This document shows positions 1 to 10,660 of a stretch of 64,000 nt of DNA, in pieces; position 1 is the first letter of the stretch; each line of letters starts with the position of its first letter. Source of the stretch: Cudoniella acicularis (lineage: Eukaryota; Ascomycota; Leotiomycetes; Helotiales; Helotiaceae); NCBI GenBank assembly GCA_013054445.1, contig JAAMPI010000085.1, forward strand, positions 1 through 64,000. The letters are read 5' to 3'. Both the position numbers and the translations under genes were made by a program. The notes beneath the pieces are model-generated. The model searched no databases and was not told the origin of the DNA. It worked only from the letters and a program-made list of their open reading frames with translations.

Positions 1-104
1 ATGTCGTCTTCTCCTGCTCATTCCAGCTCCTTTAACGTGCCTGCCATCTATAAGCTATCAACAATCAACAATGTCGTCTTCTCCTGCTGCTCATTCCAGC
101 TCCT
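1..104 (+). repeat. Imperfect tandem duplication containing the start codon
   Basis: Bases 1-30 and 71-103 are nearly identical (ATG plus the Ser-Ser-Ser-Pro codons), differing by one extra GCT in the second copy. The spacing puts the two ATGs in different frames, so the first opens a 125-codon frame (1-378) that overlaps the HNH gene. It could act as an upstream ORF if it is transcribed; the window edge hides whether more copies exist upstream. Confidence 0.75.
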
Positions 105-1303
105 CAGACTCTGGCTCCTCACAACCCAACACCCCCCCTCTACGGCTCGAAAACATCATCGAAGAGCACCACAAAGCCACTCTCCCACACTCCGCAGACG
201 CTCTACCACACGACGCTCAATTACACTCCGTAGACGCCCTCCCATACGTCGCAGACGCTCTACCACATCATCCCGCAGACATTTCCTCCCCTTCCAACCT
301 GCCTCAAATCTCCACCACCACCATGGCCCCAAACAATCGCTCAAGAGGACGAGATGTTCACATCTACGATATCAATGACCCTAGCACGGTACTTGGTGGT
401 CTTCTTCTCACAAACGGCGTCACCAATACCAACTTCTATTCGATGGTAGAAATTCTTTTCTTGTTTCAAAGCGATTTTGAATTGCGAGATGAAGGCGATG
501 CTAGAATCGAGAAGGACGATAACCCGCTTCGGCCAGGAAGCTATTATATTCATGCTGCTAGTAAGTTTTATATTATTACGTTATTGTTAACTAATTAGAT
601 GAACAGAGCCTTTTCTAATTAATGATGAGCCATGGTTACTTCGCACAATATCCGTTGCTACTGGAACTCGTGTTCAATCCTTTTGTGATACTATCCGTTC
701 GCGAGATGGTCGGTGTGTTATATCTGGGAAAAAGGCTGTTAGGGCATATCTTGACATCTGGACAGGCTTTGAGGCCGCTCATGTCTTTCCACTAGCCTAT
801 GAAGGCCATTGGACTCAGAATGACTATGGTCGCTGGATTACAATTCCACCACAATCAGGAGGAACCATCAGCTCAGTACAGAACGGCATGCTGTTGGATT
901 GTACTATTCACCAGCTATTTGATACCTATTGCCTCTCAATTAATCCCGATGTATGGAAAGTATTATATTTTAATTGAAGATATATAGCTAATGAGTATCT
1001 TAGGACAATTACAAGATTGTGTACTTTACTGTTGATGGAGAGAACCTTGCTGGCAAATATCTAGACCAACAGTTTCGTGACGACCCTCAACGACCTATTG
1101 ATCAACTTTTGCGATGGCACTTTAGGCAGGCTGTCCTGGCAAATATGAGGGGCGCTGGCGAGCCTACGTTCGAACATGACTTCCCGCCTGGCTCAGATAT
1201 AGTTGGTGATATCCTCGGTGGTCCAAAGGCCGGAGAAAGAATGGAATTTGAGCTCTTTAGTCGTCTAGCAGCTCAGGTTGAATGCAACGTTTCTTCTGCC
1301 TAG
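71..1303 (+). CDS. HNH endonuclease domain protein (PF13391-type), three exons
   Basis: Exons 71-560, 607-950 and 1004-1303 join in frame (377 aa); the introns are 46 and 53 nt with GT-AG ends. After a low-complexity Ser/Pro N-terminus, the second exon carries RSRDGRC, EAAHVFPLAY (His222), NGMLL (Asn256) and the IHQLFD motif (His265), the spacing of the fungal HNH_2 family. The family is predicted to be a metal-dependent nuclease, but its biological role in fungi is not established. The third exon begins DNYKIVYF and continues the domain. I chose the ATG at 71 because it is in frame with the domain; a later in-frame ATG near 323, just before the conserved NNRSRGRDVHIYD block, is a credible alternative. 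A near-identical ATG context at 1 is out of frame. Confidence in the family is high; function is inferred. Confidence 0.85.
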
Positions 1304-1581
1304 GCAAGAAAATTAATATATTATTTGTCTAAGCATTCACAATTAACATTTTTGGGTGTATACGCAAGGGGACCTTCGTTAGCATATCTTCAAAAACAGC
1401 GGCCAAACCCCTTGAAAATAGCAGCCTGCTAACCGTCACACTGTATAATAGAGTAAACAAAGCCTGTGGAGCGTGGCTCGCGTAGCACGCTAAGATAAGA
1501 TAAGCGTTGTCCTAAATAACTTCAGCCATTAACACCACAAGCTGTCGCATAGGACATGCGCAACTTAGAACAGAAGCGACA

Positions 1582-2632
1582 ATGTTCAACTTTCAGAGCT
1601 TTGAAGATGTTTTTGAATCCGACCCGGAATGCTCATTTGATGAGGATGCCGTAAAAGAGATCGAATCAAACAGGAAAACATATGAGGGGCTCTTCGTGGA
1701 AAAGGTTATGAAGTTAATGGGGATTAAGAGGCGTGAGTAAATACCTTCAATTATAGTCGCATGACGCTGGCTAATTGTAATTATTACCAGCTTCAAAATA
1801 CTATCCTCCAAAGTCCAACGCAGACCTCCGGAATCTTCACAAGGTGCTCATCGAAACCACAGCCGCCGACCATCATAAGATTTCTGTTCTCTACTACCTC
1901 CTCCTCCACCTCGATTATCCCACTGGGGAGAGACGCCTATCTGTCGCGTTTGAAAGGAAATCATCTCTTCCCAATAAATATTCTACATATATGAAAGGCC
2001 TTTGGCATCTCGACCGGGGAGAATTCGCTGTTTGTCCTCCCAACCCAAGGCCCCTCTTCAAAGCTAACACTTTCCAGGACGCAGTACAATACCTCACTCA
2101 CCCCTCACTCATCCCGACATTCCCAGACGAAATCCTCGAAGTCCTCGTCCGCTACTCAACCAAAGACCTAACATTGGCACTCGCCTACTACTACACTATC
2201 CAACCTTCCCTCACCTCCAATCGCGCAATCGAATGCCTCATCTCCGCCATCGCCCGCAACAGCGTTACAGAAGCATTCTACTTCTCCCGATCCCAACCAC
2301 AGCACACCCAACGCCACATGTTCGAGATGATAACTTCACTCGTGCTACACAATTCTCCAGCACAAACCATAGCAGACCGTAGCGTGGAGCTCATCAATCT
2401 GCCATTTTCAGAAGTGGAAGAAGCTTGGTTTGAGGAGTATCTGCTCCAGGGAGAAGGCGTGGGGATTAAGAAGGCACGGGATACGGTGCTCATGCGACGA
2501 ATCGGAACAGGAAAATTCAAGGAATCGATGGCTTTCGGTAAGGGTCTTACTGGTCGTGCAATCAATGGGCTAGATTGGAATGGTTTGTCAAATGCGGTAA
2601 AAGACGGCCTAGGACCCCGAGCAAAAGTATAA
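1582..2632 (+). CDS. ELYS-domain nuclear pore assembly protein
   Basis: Two exons, 1582-1732 and 1791-2632, join through a 58-nt intron (GTGAGT...ACCAG) to give 330 aa. The first exon is acidic and helical. The second opens PSKYYPPKSNADLR and runs through an all-helical body (LLHLDYPTGERR, TKDLTLALAYYYT), matching the ELYS family (PF13934) of nuclear pore complex assembly proteins. Fungal members are short, lacking the metazoan beta-propeller and AT-hook tail, and sit with the Nup107/Nup84 Y-complex at the nuclear envelope. The length fits fungal members. The start at 1582 is the first ATG in frame. No lesions seen; the coding sequence is compact and independent of its neighbours. Confidence 0.85.
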
Positions 2633-2745
2633 AGTAGCACTTGTTTCCAAAATCGATACCCGCTAATGATTCTTGAGCCAATAATGGTGCATGCTATGCT
2701 AATTGTGAGATGGTCGAAGCTTCCTCCAACAGCAGTTTCATATGT

Positions 2746-3012
2746 CTATAGGAATTGAAGGGGAGCCGTGACGAGAAAGCTCGAGTCATAGCTTAGTACG
2801 CGAGTATTTGCATCTTCTGAGTTAGAGAAAGAATCTCGCATTTTTGATTCCATCCATCTGACGCCATTACCTGCTAAGGACATCCACCCGAACCCATGTG
2901 AATCCTCCAAATCTAGAATACAGGCAGTCGAGGCCAATGTTCTACACAATGACAAGAAAGAAACTACAATCGCTAACAGTCTCACCCATTCGCCATACGC
3001 CATAAAATACAT
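2746..3012 (-). CDS. Possible small secreted protein, or PTP 3' UTR
   Basis: An 88-codon ATG-initiated frame whose first ~30 residues look like a signal peptide (charged start, then LLAIVVSFLSLC, small residues near 28-30). The mature part has no recognisable motif and few cysteines. It lies only 36 bp downstream of the phosphatase stop on the same strand, so it may simply be untranslated 3' sequence. This 2633-3048 gap holds nothing else I can support. Confidence 0.22.
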   Translation of the reverse strand: MYFMAYGEWVRLLAIVVSFLSLCRTLASTACILDLEDSHGFGWMSLAGNGVRWMESKMRDSFSNSEDANTRVLSYDSSFLVTAPLQFL

Positions 3013-3048
3013 CGTCTGCCATTCTAATCATTCTGGTAATGGTCCATC

Positions 3049-4612
3049 TTACTCGGCATCGCAGACATTCTTCTTCTCCTTAGGCTTCTCCACGTGCCGA
3101 TGTTCACCACCAAAACATTCAGTGCCATACTTCTCCTCCCAAAGCTTTCTTAAAACTTCGTAAAGGAAACCATACTGCTCATATGCCTGCACCATGGTCT
3201 TTCTCTGCTCACGCAGCTGGTTGACGGTCTCGAAGACTGGATCCTGGTGTGCATGATCTACGTCCCAGCCCTCCCAAGATCCTCCAAGTAACTCTCCAAT
3301 CAAGAATTCTAGTGCAACAAATGTTCCGGTTCGTCCCACACCAGCACTGCAATGGACCAGACGTGGGTTCTCGCCACGGCCGTTGGCCTTTCTAGATATT
3401 TCCATTAGAGCAAGAATGCTTGCAACATTTTCTTCTTCGAGAGCACCAAAGTCAGGCCAGTTGGGGTACAGGTAATGCCAGATTGGCTTCTCGTCATCTT
3501 CGCCCTCGACGGTCATGGCAAATTGCCGGACCTCAATTTTCGTGCCGGGAATTCCAGGTTCTCTCGAGACAAACTTAACAGTTCCTTTGAAGTCATCCCC
3601 GAGCTCATCTGTTTCGTTGATGACGATCTCTGGAGTGTCTTCACTGGGAAAATAAGGGAAGCACTTTTCCATGACTTTGGTTGGGTCATCCGGGCTAGGT
3701 CCGTGGGTTGGACTTAACATGATGACAATCGCAGGAGAGGAATTGTATGGCGTGGCCAATTCGTGCCAGACCATATGCCAGACATGATCAACAGTTTGCT
3801 TTTTGGGTCCTTGCATACAAATGTACTTATCTTGGATACTCTTTTTCAGATTGCTTTGCTTCGATGCAGTGGAGACTAAAGTGACTGGCGATGCGTTGAT
3901 ATAATCGTTAACCCCTTCTGGAACATGAAGCTTGATACGATTGTTTGCCCAGGGATGGATATTGTTGTAACGATCAAGCACCGGATTGGGATCAAGGCGA
4001 CCCCATTTCTCATCATCTGGTCCTCTAGCAAGACGCTCATTTTCGAGACGGACTAATTCGGCATATTTCTCGCGGGTTTCTTGTATTTAAGTTAGCAAAT
4101 GTCATCAGGTTTGCAACTCGGGCTATAAACGCACCAGTATCTGTTAGTTGCAAGAATTCGGGTATTTGAGGTACTTCAGGTCCTGCAGGAGTTGCTTGGG
4201 GAACAGCAGCAGCAGCACCAGAGGATTCCTCCGGCTGGTCTGGCTTGCCAAAACAAGACCCATCCATTTGAGAGACAGAAGAGGCATTCTCGGGTGGAGG
4301 GGTATCAGGGGAATGGGCGCGTTTTGAAGAAGTTCGAAAACGATCCATCTTGCTCAACCAAGCAGGTGACCGGCTTCTTTCTCTTAGTGACTCAACAGCA
4401 GCACCGGAGCTGGGCGTAGCTGAGGGTGACTCGTGACGCCTCCGAAAGGCACGTAATCGGTCCAGATTGGTGGAGCCCGCGACTTTTGAAGTGCGAGCGA
4501 GGCTAGAGGAGGAAATAAGACTGAAAGGATGGGGTGGGCGACGGCTGCGAATAGAGGCGTGCAGAATAGTCGTGATACAGGAACGAGTCCTAAATGTGGA
4601 GGACTTTGACAA
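3049..4612 (-). CDS. Classical protein tyrosine phosphatase
   Basis: Exons 4612-4135 and 4079-3049 (minus strand) join through a 55-nt intron, giving up to 502 aa. Residues ~160-490 form a complete PTP catalytic domain: the substrate-recognition loop around DRYNNIHPWANNRIKL, the WPD loop (YPNWPDF, about 367-369), the P-loop VHCSAGVGRTG with catalytic Cys at about 403, and a Q-loop region (QLREQRKTMVQ). It removes phosphate from phosphotyrosine; fungal relatives such as Pyp1/Ptp2 act on MAP kinases. The N-terminal 150 residues are Ser/Pro/Arg-rich and probably disordered. The start is uncertain: the ATG at 4612 is the most upstream in frame, but the downstream Met of MDRFRTSSKR is also reasonable. 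All key catalytic residues are present. Confidence 0.9.
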
Positions 4613-5244
4613 GAGTCAAGTCTGTAGCGAAGAGGTGCGATGCCAGAACCAGTTGAAAGTTTCCGACTATGCAGAGATTGGATCGATTCAATCTGCACGA
4701 TGCGTGGGCGCGGGGCAGCGGGGTGGAATGTGCGTGCAGAAGGGATGGTTGGCTACTGTAGGCCAAAATCCAGGGGAAGAAATACTGGGGCTGAAACAGG
4801 TGCGTCAAGTAGGTAGGGAGGGAGCAAAATAATGCAAAGGTGGTTGAGGGTTGAGGGTTGAGAGTTGAGAGATGAAAGGTAGAGCTAGAGGAGAAAGCAG
4901 AGAAGATAAAGAGGCAGAGCAGGTGGGAAGCACTTGACTTCAGATGTTTTGTCAAGGAAGGAAGGAAAGCCCGGGAAACTTCGACAGACGCAAGGCTATT
5001 ACGGAGAAGGCACAATTGTGGCTGCCGTTGCCATTGCCATTGCCATTGCCATTGCTGTTGCCGCTCCGCTTCTCTCCTTCGCTTCCTAAAGCGGCAACGA
5101 GGAGGCTTTATCTAGACTTCCTCGCCCAAGGGTGCTGTCGCCACCTCTTGCCTTGCTCTTTAATCCGCTCATCCACAATACCCTCGCGATTTCGGCGAGG
5201 TTTGATCAATCCTCAAGCTTCGTGATGGTGCTTCGATTCCAAAT
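4613..5244. other. Intergenic: shared upstream region with CCATTG microsatellite
   Basis: This region separates the minus-strand phosphatase from the plus-strand small gene, so it probably holds both promoters. The only clear structure is a (CCATTG) hexanucleotide tract of about four units at 5031-5054 flanked by degenerate units. No credible coding region seen. Confidence 0.6.
5031..5054. repeat. CCATTG hexanucleotide microsatellite
   Basis: Four CCATTG units in tandem, with degenerate GTTGCC/CTGTTG units on either side, in the upstream region of the small gene at 5245. Confidence 0.7.
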
Positions 5245-5647
5245 ATGATTTGGTTTAGAGTGCTAGAGGTAACCTTATCATCTTTGATCACCTCACTTTC
5301 ATCTTGCGCATACTGACAATGCTATAGACTTGGTTAATAACCCGAGTACGTCTTCTTCCCTGTCGAATCATATGAACAGCTTCATTGACCATTGACAAGC
5401 TCCTCGCGAGTCCAACATTCCATCGTGGCGTCCGGCATATCCATAAGAAGATTCACGAGTTACGACACGGCATAGACCCCGCCGAGATGGGAGGAACCAA
5501 AATCAACAGTACGCCATGTTTTTGAAATGAACTTCTGCAGAAATTCGCTGATAGCTCACAGCCCCTGATGCCTTCGATCGTCAGAAGTTCTTGAAATATT
5601 GGAAGGAAGAGCTCAGGACTGGGTTTCGGGAATTGACGAAGAAATGA
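5245..5647 (+). CDS. Conserved fungal small protein, multi-exon (72-78 aa)
   Basis: Exons 5245-5268, (5328-5345), 5400-5508 and 5562-5647 read MIWFRVLE, then (with or without a six-codon microexon) LLASPTFHRGVRHIHKK, then HELRHGIDPAEMGG, and end FRELTKK. The core SPTFHRGVRxIHKKxHELRHG resembles a small basic protein I have seen in many ascomycetes without a named function; I cannot assign a role. Skipping the microexon gives a tighter fit (VLE directly to LLASPTFHRG, 72 aa). All junctions have GT-AG ends and introns are short. It is too fragmented to appear as one long open frame, so ORF callers would miss it. Confidence 0.65.
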
Positions 5648-6588
5648 AAAGATGAGTGGCAGCCAAGCTTTCATGACTGTGATTTGGGGGGTACTCGGGG
5701 CATTTGACACGGCTGCACATGGTTTGTCTAAAGAAATGGCGTTTTGGCATGGCAGATAGAGCATTAGGAATATTCCCGGCGGCGTTTCGGGATAGCTATT
5801 GGAAATCAAAGGCTTGGGCAAAACGCGCAAAAGGCTTTTTGATAGCAGATTACAACACTCCACTAAAACCAATATGTTCTACATAATTACAACCTTAATT
5901 GTATTTGAGTTCTCCCGAAGTGCATATCGAGTCTTGTTAAAATACCATTGATTTCGCATAACCATAAATAGACTGAACAGCCATTGCCCGATTTGCCCGA
6001 TCAATAGACCTGCTCGGCAATGGAATTTGAGAGTAATCAGGGATTATAAAGAAAAAAGCTCCTCTCTTTTCAGGTTTCGAAATGCATTGATTAGCTTTCA
6101 ATAACAATATGACCAGCTAGGTAGGAACCATAGGTAGTCTGGTGTTTATTTGAAGAGACGCGCTATATTAAGCTATGTTTCTATTTGCGAAGCTGCATGT
6201 CGGCCTCTATTATTATCCCTGCTCGCCTTGGTCCTGAACCCACTGTAGCAAAGACATACAAAAAAGGAACTAAAATTACATCCTCAATTTGGCAAATTGG
6301 CATACTGTGAACAAAACAATGACTACGGGTTGCTATATTACAGATTTATTAATCCTCGATTTTCCCTTGTTCTAGGATATTCTACCTAAGTAGGTACGTG
6401 TCAGAAGCACTATATAACGCACTTCACAAAAGCCCCCCTATTAATGCAATGCCTATCATAGTGCACACCTAGTAATTTTACAGGCACAGAAAATCCGAAA
6501 AATTTTTCTGCAGGAATAATAATGCCATCTAACTCCATGCTAATTCGAGACTCTGGATAAAACATAACTACAGTGACTATCATCACTG
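5648..6588. other. Intergenic between small protein gene and frq 3' end
   Basis: About 940 bp with no supportable coding region. It must contain the convergent 3' ends of the small gene and of frq. Open frames here (e.g. minus strand over 5453-5872) lack family motifs or overlap the small gene antisense. Confidence 0.5.
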
Positions 6589-9531
6589 TTAATCTTCGAC
6601 GCTGGAGTAGTCGCTCCCTCTATCAGCTGTTGCCGCAGAACTTCCCGCCGGGAGCTTTGCCAAGTGACGATCGACCTGTATCTCGAACTCTTCCTCCCGC
6701 GCTGCGATGGGTTTAGGATCAATTTCGCGGGCTGGTGCTAACATGTCGATGATGTCGTCCTCACCCTCGTCAGCTTCATCCATACTGTTATTATCTTCAT
6801 CTTCATCCTCATTCATAGCTTCGCCCTCATCAGTAGAATCCTGCATTTGCATATTATGTTGGGCATTATCTAGAATGGACCTCGGCGAGTCCTGCCTCAT
6901 GAAAGAGAAATCTCTTCGCTCGTAGTGTTCCGAAAATGTAGAACCGGAATCCGAATCAGACCCTGAGCTAGAGAAATCCGCATAATATGCTGTTGGTGCC
7001 GGTAGGGTTGATGGCTCCAGCTGACGCATACGGGTTGAGATGACCTTTGCTTTCACGGGAAAGTCCCCAAATAACATTGTTGTATTTTGTGGCGGTAGTG
7101 GTGGAGGTGATGCTGTGGCATTCAACGAAGCTAACCTCGAAGTTAGTTCCTCGTGTTCCACATTCTGAAATAATTTAAGGGATGCTTTTGGGATGCTATG
7201 CCCGAATCTTTTTGCTTGTGCTGGCGCAGAGAGTCTCGATAACCATGCTTTCGTCTCCTTGTCGAGCTTGGTTCGTCGAGTTTCTACTGTGATGGCGAAA
7301 TGATCTGCAGGTCGAGTGCCACCAAGACCGCTGGCAGCAAGCTCTTGTAGTGGAATCGCTGGCGAGGATCCTGCGGATGGCCACTCATCCCTGAGATCCA
7401 TCTCATCCGAGTCGTCAGAAATCAAGTCGGGCGTTTTACAACGCGTCTCCTCAGTTTGAAGAAAGTCGGGAACCGGAGAATAGTCTTTGAACGGTCTGAA
7501 TGGAAGTAAGGAGCCGGAAGGCGTTCTTTCAAGAGATTGGTGAACATTTTGGACAGAACAACCTATAGCATCCTGGGTGTGGTTGCTATAACCGTCTCGA
7601 CCAATGTTTGCTACATGTAGGGGCGTTGAGATGTTCCCACGATCGCCAGAAAGATCCGTGCAAAATCTCGCTCCACTATAGAAGACAATAGGTCCATCGT
7701 CGCGCCTCTTTTTTCCAGACCCTCTGGATGTAGACCTCCGACCCCACTCTGGACCTTGCTCTAGAGAACTTGAACCACTTCCGTCGCAAGAGTATGAAAC
7801 ATTCGAGCTTTCGTCATCTAAAGACAAAGAATATTCTTGGGAACTCCAGTGGCGGAAAAGTGGCTTGTAATGAAACGGGTTGACCTGCATGGACATTGCT
7901 GTTCGTGATACCGGCCCTTTAGGTGCAGAAGCAAACTGTCCCTGAGATAACACACGATTATTGAAATTGTCAAGCTTTCGCCTTTTCTGGTGAGACTCAT
8001 CCGGACTATCGCTATCCTGAGGAGAATGGTTTCGTCCGGTGCTCGCATCACTGTCACTGCTGAGGCGGGTGCCTTCTGTGCCACCTCTCCACCGAATCTT
8101 TCGTCCATCATGAGAAAGTTGAAATTTCGCACTAATATCGGCAACAGCTGATCTGACAAACTCAGGAGTAACATTTATAATGTGTAGCTGCGCCATGTTA
8201 ATGAGAAGGTTCAAGTATATCCACCCTTGAGCATCTGATTCGGCGTCTCCTGAATCCTCAGTGATCAGCTGCGGCGTGGAGAGACCGAGGTGCCGAATGT
8301 ATTCCACATTCTCCAATGGGATTTGAGCGCGATCCGGATCTAAATCCAAAGGCCTCGTGGGTCGCTGCTCTGGCGATGACGGAATAGAGTTATTGCTGGT
8401 AGGACAAACCATTGAACTGATTGACAAATTTTCGTTGCTGGACTCATTCACAAAAGCTTTGGGTGCATTCTCCATATCCTTCTCTCCAAGGATATGAGCC
8501 TCGCGGACACCTTCTGTAGGACTTGAATGATTTTTTGGCTTTTGGTCAGCCTTTGCAGCCGAATTCGATATTTCTTGCTGTTGCAAAGGTTGACCGTGGT
8601 CACCCACAATCCCGTTCACTTTGCCAGTAAATAATTGTTCAAGCCGCCGAACAATCAATTTCTTCTTTTGCCTCTCTGTCATAACTATGGAGTGCTTTGG
8701 GAGTAGGCCTTCTGGGATATCCTGGAGAAATGACTGTATCTTTTGATCCTTTGTCGATTTTATTTGAGAATCCGATTTTCCACTAAGCCCAAAATAATTC
8801 AACGTGGATGTGGAGGTCGGCCCTGAATGTGACATCGACGCGTAAGCGGAATCAATAGGTCGCGAATGGGATGTTGACGAAGATGATGTATTTTTTGGAG
8901 GTGATCCACCAGATGCAGATCGAAGGAGAGGAGGATATGGAAGGATGGAGTCTTTGGAATCTCCTTTAAAACTACTTTCATCTGGCGAATCAGCGACGGT
9001 AGACGCAAAGGCTCGCAGAGTATCCTCGAACTCCCTCCTCTTCCGTGATGGTAATGCATGTATCTTAACCTCAAACAGCCTGTCCTTATTTAAACCCGAA
9101 CTGTATGATGCTTCATACTTTCTGAGTCTTTTTCGCAACTTTTTGTTCTCGATTGTTAAATCGTCGATCACACTTCTATAGTCGTCGGCATTGCTGCCAT
9201 TTGTGGCCGACGGAACGACTTTAAGCTGGCGACTCAAGTTGATATGGCCCGGACGAGATCCAAGGACATTTGTTTCTGAGGCGTCATTGGAAGAGTCATT
9301 TTGTTGGAGAAAATACGGGGGTTCATCTATAAGGAAGCGCGCAAGTTAGAAAACAGAAAAATACACAATAGGGCCTTGCGACGCACCATCATCTAGCATT
9401 ACATGTGCCCTAGCTCCAGGGTGAGAATTGGAACGATCGAACCACTTCTCTGCGGTCATCCCAGCCAATTCCTCGGTATTGTTACTTTCGTTCGAGTGGT
9501 GCCTTATGGAAGATGTCCGAGGCGCAAGCAT
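6589..9531 (-). CDS. frq: FREQUENCY circadian clock protein
   Basis: Exons 9531-9387 and 9326-6589 join through a 60-nt intron into a 960-aa frame, close to Neurospora FRQ. Landmarks in order: a KWFDRSNSHP block; DDDEPPYFLQQNDSSN at the splice; the dimerising coiled coil (SVIDDLTIENKKLRKRLRK, about 100-120) followed by LFEVKIHALP; the CK1-binding region with YIRHLGLSTPQL and LLINMAQLHIINVTPEF through GRKIRWRGGT (about 423-478); NPFHYKPLFRHW; the basic KKRRDDGP (nuclear localisation); and GARFCTDLSGD. The tail is acidic and Asp/Glu/Ser-rich. In Neurospora FRQ recruits FRH and casein kinase 1 to inhibit the White Collar complex, and is progressively phosphorylated. The ATG at 9531 is the first in frame; the short 5' exon resembles the region of the alternative long/short FRQ starts, so a further upstream exon is possible. 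Confidence 0.93.
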
Positions 9532-9924
9532 CTTGGCATCGTTGTTGAATCCGGGTGTTATTCTGCACCCTTATCATGGAAAGCAGTAGGAAGACGAAAG
9601 TCCATTCGACATCTGAAGTCTTCAAAGAATTGTGGTTTCCAGTGGTCTCTCTAGCAAAGGGTCGGAGGTTATCGGTGGTGGTAACGAGGGGTCGATATAA
9701 GTGCACCGGCGAGCTTTTGCGCAAATCGTCTTTGATTTTCGAGTGCAGCTAATTCTATTATGACGGGGCTCAAAGGTAGTATACCAGGAAGGAGCTAAGT
9801 CAAATAGAGATGCCAACGGGTATGCTCTGTCCGGACCTGTCATACCAGACTGACAAACTCAAATAGTGACGGAGCAGATGGAAGAAAGCTCCGATGCCAC
9901 GGTTTAAGTTAAGTTGTTAAAGTT
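9532..9924. promoter_or_regulatory. frq 5' region (untranslated/promoter)
   Basis: Directly upstream of the first in-frame ATG of frq. In the minus direction an in-frame stop precedes that ATG by 14 codons, so any longer FRQ N-terminus would need another intron. I cannot place light-responsive or clock-box elements with confidence by eye. Confidence 0.4.
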
Positions 9925-10160
9925 GCTAAGAATGAAGAAGGAGAGTATATATAAGACGAGCGTGCACAAGAAAGAAGAGCGTGTGCTAGGAGAATATGTA
10001 TAAGGAAGAAGAATTTACATAAATTTATGTAATATTTATGTATACAGGTACCCGCGGGTACCCATATAGGAGTAAGAGAAACTATACCCACCCGTGGGTA
10101 GTACCCGTGGTGGGTAGCCCGCGGGTAATGGGTACTACCCACTACCCATCACGCAGCCTA
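9925..10160 (-). mobile_element. Truncated copy of the 31-kb inverted-terminal-repeat element
   Basis: The reverse complement of ~9930-10160 matches 31052-31250: same terminus (CATCACGCAGCCTA ending at 10160), the same GGGTACCCGCGGGTACCC palindromes, the same TATAGTTTCTCTTACTCC and the same CTAGCACACGCTCTTC tract. This copy carries about 33 bp of extra CCCACGGGT-type repeat and stops abruptly near 9925, so the other terminus is missing. It lies about 400 bp upstream of the frq start. Confidence 0.75.
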
Positions 10161-10660
10161 GTTGTCACTTGCTAAATTTAGAATCTCGCCGTAAATAACT
10201 CACTCCGCTCTCCCTAGCTGTTCTTTCTAGCGGTATGAATATTCCATGTTTAAGTGATATTGTTTATAACAAAGAGAAATATAATAGACCCCTAATAGCT
10301 CAAACCTCTTTACCTATTTGCGATGAAACTGGATTCGTGGTGTTCTATAACGTATGGAAGAAGACTAAGTAAGAGCAGAATCTGCTGGTGGAATCTCTTG
10401 CCAGTAGGTCAAATCGCACCTAGTGTCATCGTAGGAGGACAAGGGGGTGGGGTTGCTCGAGGATGGCTACCCAAAGGCAAACGTTTGGTAATGAAGCTTT
10501 TTGATTTACCGGTAGGGGAATGCAAAAAGGATTGATATTTCCATCTACCTGGAAAGGGGAAAGCAAAAGCTAAATACAGGTAATAAAATGAAAATTCCGC
10601 TTAGAGGTAGCAGACCTTGCTAAGGGGTCTATCATCCGCGAAGACTGAAATAGTTCTAGG
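10161..10660. other. Intergenic, nothing recognised
   Basis: A single 70-codon frame (10323-10535) has no recognisable motif. No RNA gene seen. Confidence 0.4.

Noticed and set aside
5453..5872. 139-codon minus frame
   Set aside because: Antisense to the small multi-exon gene and without any motif; the sense assembly is far more protein-like.
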